A stretch of 7,902 nt of DNA from Planctomycetes bacterium RBG_16_41_13. Lineage in GTDB: Bacteria; Planctomycetota; Brocadiia; Brocadiales; Brocadiaceae. The notes under the pieces were generated by a model, which did not search any database, was not told the origin of the DNA, and worked only from the letters and a program-made list of their open reading frames with translations. Positions 1 through 6,199 of this stretch are shown piece after piece. The position numbers were made by a program, and so were the translations under genes. Position 1 is the first letter of the stretch, and every line of letters begins with the position of its first letter. Location of the stretch: positions 1 to 7,902 of the forward strand of contig MHYI01000055.1 in the NCBI GenBank assembly GCA_001828295.1, read 5' to 3'.

Positions 1-1463
1 TCTATCAATTTCTTCCTTCCAAGAGGCCTGGACCACCAAAATCCCAAGTATAATACAACGGAGACGAGGGAGCTTACGATGATTTCCGCAATGATGCTTT
101 CGAATGCAACGAATTTTGACATCATAAGCAATGCCAACCCCGTCAGAATGCTGGAAAACATGGATGGGTAGATCGATTGGAAGAATGACGAAACCGATAT
201 CGGCGTGCCCCTTAATCGATACCATATTGATGGATAGAATATTATATACCTTCCAATTGTGTAGGCGGCGGCGACCCCGACCGCTCCCCAATGCACACCG
301 ATCGCAAATAAAGAAACGGTATAAATCGAATTCACGGTTCCCCATAATAAATATCTTCTTGTAAGTCCACATGTCTTCACTACGAGGTCGCATATGCTGG
401 AAACAGGTATAATAAACGATGCGAATGCGAGTATCCTGAAAATAGCGGCGGCATCGATCCACTTTTCACCCAGTACCAATCGAATGATAGTTTCGGAATA
501 TATCCCCAGATACACGACCAAAGGCATATAGATAAATGTCATCAGTTCAACCATTTTCTCAAAATATTCACGGTATTTTCCTCGATCGTTCTGAAAGGCG
601 CTGAGCGCCGGAAAAGCAACACTGCCTAAAGGAAGCCGAATTCGTTGTAATGGAAAATACATCAATTTGTACGCCCGGTCGTATAATCCCAAAGCGGTTG
701 CCCCCCAGAACCGCCCGATTAGAATATTGTCGACGCTCTTGGTAAAATAAGTCATTATATTGAACCCAGTTATATCGCCTCCAAACTTCAGCATGGAACC
801 AATTCCCGCTCGACGACTCGGTAACCCAGGCAACCACCGGCACATAAGCCAAGATCCGGATGCGACGAAAAAAGAAATAATAACTTCTTTCCATACGAGG
901 GACCAATACTTGAAACCCATCCAGGCCATGATGATTCCCGCCAGACTACCCAGAAAATTTGCAATAATGCTTATCAATGTTATATGCCCGAAGTGCATCT
1001 GTCTATTCAGTAAAGCTTGATGCTGTACGGTCAGTCCGCCAAATATGAAACTGATTGATAGCGCGATGGAAATGTTCCTTAATCGCATATCTCCATAAAA
1101 CCAGGCGATGATCGGCGACAAACCAACTATGACAATCATTGTCAATAAACCAAGGCAAGCATTGATCCAGAATAGGTTGCTTACTTTTTGTTGAGTGAGA
1201 TCCTTTTGCTGAACGGTTGCATCAGATAACCCTAAATCTTTGAATAATTGCGCGAACCCCGTAAAAGCCGCAACCATTCCAACCAGACCGAACTCCTCTG
1301 GCATGAGAAGACGGGCCAGGATAGCCGTCGATGCTAGCTGCAATATGAACGAAGCACCTTGCCCGGCAAGTATGAAAGTCCCTCCACGGACGGACTTACC
1401 CTTCATGTCTTGCGTCAATCGGGAATTATCAAATAAAGCGTCGTGTCTGTTTGATTTCTTTAT
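1..1463 (-). CDS. WzxC-type polysaccharide flippase, C-terminus cut by window edge
   Basis: Moves lipid-linked oligosaccharide units from the cytoplasmic to the outer face of the inner membrane (MOP superfamily, Polysacc_synt type). The frame is open from an in-frame TAA just upstream of the Shine-Dalgarno site to the left edge and gives about 487 residues, so only a short tail is missing. Numbering from the ATA codon, family features are KGKSVRGG at about 21-28 and LARLLMPEEFGLVGM at 49-63, then successive hydrophobic helices, KDLGLSDATVQ, and the mid-protein segment DNILIGRFWGATALGLYDRA. The start is odd. The first ATG (1406) and a TTG (1418) have no ribosome binding site, while ATA (1461-1463) sits 7 bases after AAAGGAG. 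The 19 residues before the first Met (including DNSRLTQD) look like the hydrophilic N-terminal extension I recall in relatives. It follows the oxidoreductase gene by about 50 bases and is last in the visible operon. Family is confident; the exact start is not. Confidence 0.92.
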   Translation of the reverse strand, partial: MKKSNRHDALFDNSRLTQDMKGKSVRGGTFILAGQGASFILQLASTAILARLLMPEEFGLVGMVAAFTGFAQLFKDLGLSDATVQQKDLTQQKVSNLFWINACLGLLTMIVIVGLSPIIAWFYGDMRLRNISIALSISFIFGGLTVQHQALLNRQMHFGHITLISIIANFLGSLAGIIMAWMGFKYWSLVWKEVIISFFVASGSWLMCRWLPGLPSRRAGIGSMLKFGGDITGFNIMTYFTKSVDNILIGRFWGATALGLYDRAYKLMYFPLQRIRLPLGSVAFPALSAFQNDRGKYREYFEKMVELMTFIYMPLVVYLGIYSETIIRLVLGEKWIDAAAIFRILAFASFIIPVSSICDLVVKTCGLTRRYLLWGTVNSIYTVSLFAIGVHWGAVGVAAAYTIGRYIIFYPSIWYRLRGTPISVSSFFQSIYPSMFSSILTGLALLMMSKFVAFESIIAEIIVSSLVSVVLYLGFWWSRPLGRKKLI

Positions 1464-1470
1464 TAAAGTT

Positions 1471-1477
1471 CTCCTTT
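1471..1477 (-). promoter_or_regulatory. Shine-Dalgarno site of the flippase gene
   Basis: AAAGGAG on the minus strand is the strongest ribosome binding site near the flippase start. It lies 7 bases before an in-frame ATA codon (1461-1463). It is 64 bases before the first in-frame ATG (1406), too far to serve it. The site therefore argues that translation begins at, or very near, the ATA. Confidence 0.6.
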
Positions 1478-1513
1478 ATTGAATGATCAGAACCTAGATA
1501 CAGCCTCCGAAAG

Positions 1514-3907
1514 TTAGAGTTCTCCTCGCCTGAAGGAATCAATAATGCCTGCAGCGATTCGTGTGGCCAAGGCGGAAATTGTAAGTGCAGGATTAACCGC
1601 GGCCGCGGTTACAAATATGCTTCCATCGGCAATAAAAAGGTTGGGGACATCATGGGTACGGCCCCATTCGTTTACAACAGAGTTTTGAGAGTTTGAACCC
1701 ATCCGGCATGTACCCAAATAATGAGCTGACGATCCTGGTCGATATTCAATCTCCAATATTTCCGTGGAACCTGAAGCCTGTAAGATTTCCTTAAGATTTT
1801 TTTTAATTGCTGCTACCATCGCCCGATCATTATTTCCAAGTTCGTTGGTCAAGCGAGGAACGGGCAAACCGTAGAGATCTTTAACCTCGGGATCCAAAGC
1901 CACCTGATTGTTGATATTCGGAAGCTGTTCGCCGACCGTAATCAAATCCACGTGATGTGCAAAGAGTTGTTCTGTACGGAGTTTGTGTCGGGTCCCCCAA
2001 CCCGGCAATTTTTTTGCAACATAAAGTGGCCAATGTGAACTGCAAGATACATATGTCGTCCAACCACGCGCAAATGTGTTGGCTTTATCGGTCGCATAGT
2101 TGTCCTGTATCAATCCACCGGTAGGGGTTCCACGCCACGGATCCATCCGCTCCGAAAAGAGCCCGTAAGCCAGGACAGCAAGGTGTTCAGTGAAAAACTT
2201 GCCGACTAGTCCACTGGAGTTCGCAAGACCATTAGGATATTGGCTCGAATCGCTTAGCAGGAGCAACCTTGGTGTTTCGACTGCGTTCCCAGCCAATACG
2301 ATCGCTCGTGCACGAATCTCGTGTTCGCTTCCCTCACTATTGAAATAAACCACGCCTCGTGCTTTCCCATCGGGTGCAACTGTTACTCGATATGCCATGC
2401 AATTTGCCCTGATTTCGACACGCCCTGTTTTTTCGGCCTTTCGGAGGTAGGTAACATCCATGCTGGACTTGGCAGTGATCGCACATCCGAGCATGCAAGT
2501 ACCCGCGTTTATGCAAGCTGGACGTCCGTTCCATTCAACGGTGGGAATTGCCAGTGGTTCCCGAACCAAATGCAATCCAAGTTTATCCGCCCCGCGTTTT
2601 ATTACCAAACTTGCCAAGTTAAATGGATGTGCCGATGTCGGGTAGGGTTTGCTACGCGGGGGTTCAAACGGATTTGCATCCGGGCCAGTAGGTCCAGAAA
2701 CTCCAAGCTCGTACTCAACGCGCGTGTAGAATCGCTCAAGATCTTTATAGCTGATTGGCCAATCCTCAGCCAACCCATCTTCCGTACGAACACGAAAATC
2801 TGATTCATGGAATCTGGGAACACATGCAGCATATTTTAGGGTTGAACCGCCTACACCTTTAGCACGGTGGTAGTAGAATCGATTTGAGCCGGAAACAGTG
2901 TAAAGATCTCGGCGGCTATTAATTGGATCATCAAATACATTTCTTGCTACCACTTCGAAGTCGGTTCTATCGGTAAGATAATCAATGAATGGATTAAATC
3001 GCCTCCCGGCTTCTATCACCACTACGGAAAGACCAGACTCGGCAAGTTCTTTTGCCACAACGCCTCCTCCAGCTCCAGATCCGACGACGACAACATCCGT
3101 TACTTCTTTTTTTGGATTGATATTCGGCACGTTAATGCCATAGCCGGAAGCGGCTAATTCCTTCACGATTTGACTCCCCGATGCTTCTTTTCGAGGGCGA
3201 TGAACGTGAAGTTCGAGATATCCGTGGGGCATCGGCGGCCCATCGTAACCAAGCCAGATCCAACTGACTTCACTTGTATAAAACGCCTCCAGGACATCCT
3301 GTCTCAGTTGAGGAAACAGTTTGATTGCCGGCATTGAACCATCCCACGCTGCACGTAAAATATGGAGATATTTTCTCAGCTTTCGTATCAGAGGGCTTTT
3401 ATTGGAACGGCCCTGATCGGATTCATCCAAAGACTTTAATAGATCGATTTGTTTTGCAACCGGCAATTCATGAAATTTCGATTTGTGGATGCATTTTGCA
3501 AGTTCATCAAATGCAATCAGCCCCTCTGCGTAGAGGGATTGTCTCTCTGCGGAACTCGCAACCAAGGAATCGATAACTTTTACCGCTGAAGAACCCAAGA
3601 CATCCATCTCGTTTGTTCCTGGTGTGTTCTCATCGGAGGGCACAATCAAGGAAGCGAGTATTTCGAGCAGTGCCGCCTCATCAGGCACAAACCATTTATT
3701 GCCTTTCCCCGGGCGCATTTGGTTTCGCCGCACAATCTCATTCATCCGTTTAGGCGAACGGTTCCGTGCTTGACTTTCCACCTTTTTAAGCACCAATTTA
3801 AGCTGTGCCACAATCAGGCGGCGCAATGACCCTTTTGCAGTTGTAATTAAGGTACCCAATGTATTATTTTTCTTGGTGACTATGGAGTTGCAGGAAAATA
3901 TCAGCAA
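1514..3907 (-). CDS. Gluconate 2-dehydrogenase subunit 3 domain fused to GMC FAD oxidoreductase
   Basis: Predicted FAD enzyme that oxidises an alcohol, probably a sugar. Residues are numbered from TTG 3907. Residues about 73-230 match the gluconate 2-dehydrogenase subunit 3 (gamma) domain, from FVPDEAALLEILASLIVPSD to SWIWLGYDGPPMPHGY. The GMC part follows: DVVVVGSGAGGG (271-282) binds FAD, E299 ends the second strand, and KGVGGSTLKY is at 350-359. The C-terminal domain has HYLGTCRMG (H729) and VNPALT (N772), the usual His/Asn active-site pair. C465, C471 and C475 form C-x5-C-x3-C, the spacing of the 3Fe-4S ligands in FAD glucose dehydrogenase alpha subunits. No Tat or Sec signal is visible; the N-terminus is basic (SLRRLIVAQLKLVLKK). 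The start is unsettled: TTG 3907 overlaps the GT4 gene by 44 bases, TTG 3859 follows its stop by 4 bases, and the first ATG is at 3745. None has a good ribosome site, so the longest frame is given. The substrate is unknown. Confidence 0.93.
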   Translation of the reverse strand: MLIFSCNSIVTKKNNTLGTLITTAKGSLRRLIVAQLKLVLKKVESQARNRSPKRMNEIVRRNQMRPGKGNKWFVPDEAALLEILASLIVPSDENTPGTNEMDVLGSSAVKVIDSLVASSAERQSLYAEGLIAFDELAKCIHKSKFHELPVAKQIDLLKSLDESDQGRSNKSPLIRKLRKYLHILRAAWDGSMPAIKLFPQLRQDVLEAFYTSEVSWIWLGYDGPPMPHGYLELHVHRPRKEASGSQIVKELAASGYGINVPNINPKKEVTDVVVVGSGAGGGVVAKELAESGLSVVVIEAGRRFNPFIDYLTDRTDFEVVARNVFDDPINSRRDLYTVSGSNRFYYHRAKGVGGSTLKYAACVPRFHESDFRVRTEDGLAEDWPISYKDLERFYTRVEYELGVSGPTGPDANPFEPPRSKPYPTSAHPFNLASLVIKRGADKLGLHLVREPLAIPTVEWNGRPACINAGTCMLGCAITAKSSMDVTYLRKAEKTGRVEIRANCMAYRVTVAPDGKARGVVYFNSEGSEHEIRARAIVLAGNAVETPRLLLLSDSSQYPNGLANSSGLVGKFFTEHLAVLAYGLFSERMDPWRGTPTGGLIQDNYATDKANTFARGWTTYVSCSSHWPLYVAKKLPGWGTRHKLRTEQLFAHHVDLITVGEQLPNINNQVALDPEVKDLYGLPVPRLTNELGNNDRAMVAAIKKNLKEILQASGSTEILEIEYRPGSSAHYLGTCRMGSNSQNSVVNEWGRTHDVPNLFIADGSIFVTAAAVNPALTISALATRIAAGIIDSFRRGEL

Positions 3908-5126
3908 GTCGACTGTTCAATTTATGAATATTGTAGTTTTCAAGGATCTTCTCATATCCCTCTTTCCTAATACTTGGCCATAATTCGCGATGTTCCATGC
4001 AATACATCAGTTTTTCCGCCAAGGCCGTAACATCACCTTCCGGGGCAAGAAACCCAGTCACCCCATCTTGAACCAATTCCGGTATCCCGCTATGATAGGT
4101 ACTCACGACAGGAATTCCCATTGCCATCGCTTCCATCAAAACCACGGGAATTCCCTCCTGATCGCCGTCTTTGCTCGTTACGCTCGGTGCCAGCAGAATA
4201 TCGGAATCCATCATGCAGCGAAGTATCTCCTCTTGACTCTTCCAACCGAGCATCTGCACTCTCTCTCTAATATTCAGTTTATCAACGTATGATTCTAATT
4301 CATCCCTCAGAGGGCCATCGCCAATGATTCTATATTCCAGATCAGGTCGTTTATCGGCAATCCTTCCTACTGCTTCTATGCCATATCGAATACCTTTTTT
4401 TTCCACAAACCGCGCAATGGTTATTATTATGGTTCTATCTTCATTTCCAGCTGTACGGTTTACAGATCTATATTTTTCAACGTCTACCCCCATGCGGTGA
4501 ACTAATATTTTGTCTTCACGACAACCCCATGATATCAATTCATTCTTCCAACGTTCGCTTATTGGCAGAAAAAGATCCCCTTTCTTGAACAAATTATCAT
4601 ATTTCTCTTTGCCATGCTCACGAATATATAACGACATATCGTATCCGTGGAATACTGTTACGACTTTCCCACTAAATATCCTTAGATCCTTCAATAAAAT
4701 TCCAAGATTGCCATTTGGTCCAAAATGACAATATAAGACATCGTAATCTCCCTTTCCTACAAATGGAACAATCTTGTACAAGATTCTGAAGCTGGCTGCT
4801 TCCCTTTTAAATTTAAAGATATTCAAGGAGTTAATGAAAGCTCTTGGATTTTCGTGAAAATGATTGAAGAGCAGGATTATCCCTTTCAGGAGTCGATCTA
4901 GCCGGCGAACAGGCATATTCGTGATAGCTTCCCCATAATAATTGATCCGGCTCATCAAACCATATTTTTCTACATCTTCATGGACCTTGGAGTCATTGCT
5001 ACGTTCAATTGCATAGATATCAACTGCATGCCCAAGGGCAATGAGTCCCGTGATTTGATTAAGAACGAACGTTTCAGACAGACTTGGAAAAACTGAAACC
5101 AGGAATGCTATTTTTAGTTTTTTCAT
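3864..5126 (-). CDS. Family 4 (GT-B) glycosyltransferase, WcaL-like
   Basis: Transfers a sugar from a nucleotide-sugar donor to the growing lipid-linked glycan at the cytoplasmic membrane face. The 420 residues are full length for the family. The N-terminal domain opens with KIAFLVSVFPSLSETFVLNQ, typical of the WcaL/AmsK group, and carries FHGYD at 159-163. The linker holds HRMGVDVEKY (about 210-219). The C-terminal donor domain (Glycos_transf_1) has ARFVEKKG at 238-245, RIIGDGPLRDEL, and the retaining-enzyme motif E-x7-E as EGIPVVLME at 324-332. ATG 5126 is the only standard start after an in-frame TGA, but it has no recognisable Shine-Dalgarno sequence. A 123-base gap separates it from the GT2 gene. 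Its 3' end overlaps or abuts the oxidoreductase frame. Donor and acceptor cannot be read from the sequence. Confidence 0.95.
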   Translation of the reverse strand: MKKLKIAFLVSVFPSLSETFVLNQITGLIALGHAVDIYAIERSNDSKVHEDVEKYGLMSRINYYGEAITNMPVRRLDRLLKGIILLFNHFHENPRAFINSLNIFKFKREAASFRILYKIVPFVGKGDYDVLYCHFGPNGNLGILLKDLRIFSGKVVTVFHGYDMSLYIREHGKEKYDNLFKKGDLFLPISERWKNELISWGCREDKILVHRMGVDVEKYRSVNRTAGNEDRTIIITIARFVEKKGIRYGIEAVGRIADKRPDLEYRIIGDGPLRDELESYVDKLNIRERVQMLGWKSQEEILRCMMDSDILLAPSVTSKDGDQEGIPVVLMEAMAMGIPVVSTYHSGIPELVQDGVTGFLAPEGDVTALAEKLMYCMEHRELWPSIRKEGYEKILENYNIHKLNSRLADIFLQLHSHQEK

Positions 5127-5249
5127 GACGGGACGGGCGAATTCACAGACTCAGTTGATTACCGGCAATCGTTCCCTCTCCCCTTTTTTTCAGAACTATC
5201 AGACCTGAGGACATAGGGGTACCGAGGAAAATAGCCCGTAAAGGAAGAA
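5127..5249 (-). other. Intergenic gap with homopurine tract
   Basis: This 123-base spacer separates the two glycosyltransferase genes and is the longest non-coding stretch between genes here. On the transcribed sense (minus) strand it contains a 20-base run of only A and G at 5172-5191, from GAAAAAAA through GGGGAGAGGGAA. The run ends about 45 bases before the GT4 ATG, too far to be its Shine-Dalgarno site. I see no clear promoter, terminator or small gene in the gap. Confidence 0.5.
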
Positions 5250-6158
5250 TTAAATGGCGTGTCGAATCAAATGGCGCAAATGGCGTCTGGAGGGGAGATA
5301 CAAGAAACGGAACTTGCTGAAGACGATGAAAAAGGCCAAAACCCCTCTCCCCGCTGACCTCACTGCACTTGCTCTGTTATAATTCAAATTGGCCATAAAT
5401 GGCATCCCTTTGGCTCTTATGAGATCCCTCTTTCCCGGGACCAGATCGCACATCACATCCAGCAACTCAAGAGAATCCTCGCACCATTCGCCGACCTTTA
5501 CCGTAAAAGTCATTTCTTCCGAATGCTTGCGAAAACTCGCTTTAATATCATGGATATCGACTCTGCCAAACTGCGCAGCGAGCTTCACTTCAGCAATAAC
5601 ATCCTGAAAAAGATTGTGTTTTGACTTAAAACCGCCTATTTCTCTAAGTCTCCTGCTATTAAACAACGTGCTGCACATATACGGTGAGGTTTTGTTATCA
5701 AACCATCCTAAAAAAAACTCCAAGGTTGAGAGTCCAACGACCCGATTTGTAGTTTCGTCTATACATTCCCCTTTACTGTTAATTCGTCGCGTTCCGGTCC
5801 GAATAATTCCTATATCGGTATTATAATTGGCAGTTTTCATACAAAGATCGATGAAATCGTAATCGATTAGATCATCATCAGGTAATAGCAAGAAATATGC
5901 ACCGCGGGCCTGCTCTAAACAAAAATTGAAATTATTGTTCGCCCCGATATTTTCAGATTGCCGGAAATATCTGATGCGAGAATCCGAATAGGATTTTACG
6001 ACTTCCTCCGTGTTATCGGATGAGAAATTATCGGACACAATGATCTCAATCGCCGGATAGCTCTGTCCAAGCGATGCCTGAAGCGCCTCTCTCAAGTATC
6101 CATTTGCCCTATTATACGTTGGAATCGCAATTGAAACGAGCGGCAGAGAATTTCCCAT
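5250..6158 (-). CDS. Family 2 (GT-A) glycosyltransferase
   Basis: Inverting glycosyltransferase, predicted to add one sugar to the repeat unit in the cytoplasm or at the inner membrane. Of 302 residues, the first 230 or so form the GT-A fold: VSIAIPTYNR near the N-terminus, EIIVSDNFSSDNT (38-50) with the nucleotide-binding Asp, RQSENIGANNNFN, and LLLPDDDL with the metal-binding DDD triad at 94-96. Further on, HNLFQDVIAEVKLA may supply the base-type acid of the family. The C-terminus (about 265-302) mixes a hydrophobic stretch (GVLAFFIVF) with basic residues (SRRHLRHLIRH), suggesting peripheral membrane binding. ATG 6158 is preceded by AAGGG with a 9-base spacer. The gene starts 41 bases after the synthetase-like gene, so they are probably co-transcribed. 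Its last codons contain a 9-base tandem duplication encoding RHLRHL. Sugar specificity is unknown. Confidence 0.95.
   Translation of the reverse strand: MGNSLPLVSIAIPTYNRANGYLREALQASLGQSYPAIEIIVSDNFSSDNTEEVVKSYSDSRIRYFRQSENIGANNNFNFCLEQARGAYFLLLPDDDLIDYDFIDLCMKTANYNTDIGIIRTGTRRINSKGECIDETTNRVVGLSTLEFFLGWFDNKTSPYMCSTLFNSRRLREIGGFKSKHNLFQDVIAEVKLAAQFGRVDIHDIKASFRKHSEEMTFTVKVGEWCEDSLELLDVMCDLVPGKRDLIRAKGMPFMANLNYNRASAVRSAGRGVLAFFIVFSKFRFLYLPSRRHLRHLIRHAI
5252..5285 (-). repeat. Triplicated CGCCATTT motif at the GT2 3' end
   Basis: On the minus strand CGCCATTTG occurs twice in tandem (5268-5285) and codes for RHL-RHL. A third CGCCATTT (5252-5259) lies 9 bases further on in another reading phase and includes the stop codon. 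The arrangement suggests a small slippage or duplication event that altered the basic C-terminal tail. Confidence 0.6.
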
Positions 6159-6167
6159 GTTTTTTTA

Positions 6168-6172
6168 CCCTT
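6168..6172 (-). promoter_or_regulatory. Ribosome binding site of the GT2 gene
   Basis: AAGGG on the minus strand lies 9 bases before ATG 6158, with an A-rich spacer. It is a moderate match, and it supports this ATG because no other in-frame start near it has a better site. Confidence 0.5.
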
Positions 6173-6199
6173 ATAATATATTTAGCTTAAAGATCATTA

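Noticed and set aside
568..906. 112-codon minus-strand frame starting MVPRMERSYYFFF
   Set aside because: It lies wholly inside the flippase gene in another frame, and its translation has no family motif. The overlapping frame encodes the recognisable flippase core without a break.
1..1463. Flippase as a frameshifted pseudogene
   Set aside because: At first the left end seemed to hold only short frames. Reading the minus strand from 1463 to the edge gives one unbroken frame with all family motifs; it simply has no stop inside the window.
1240..1482. 80-codon plus-strand frame opposite the flippase N-terminus
   Set aside because: Antisense to a well-supported gene; no ribosome site or recognisable domain. 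It is a shadow of the flippase frame.
2321..2803. 160-codon plus-strand frame inside the oxidoreductase gene
   Set aside because: It is antisense to the GMC cysteine-motif region, which matches its family throughout. The plus-strand peptide has low-complexity, cysteine-rich composition typical of antisense frames.
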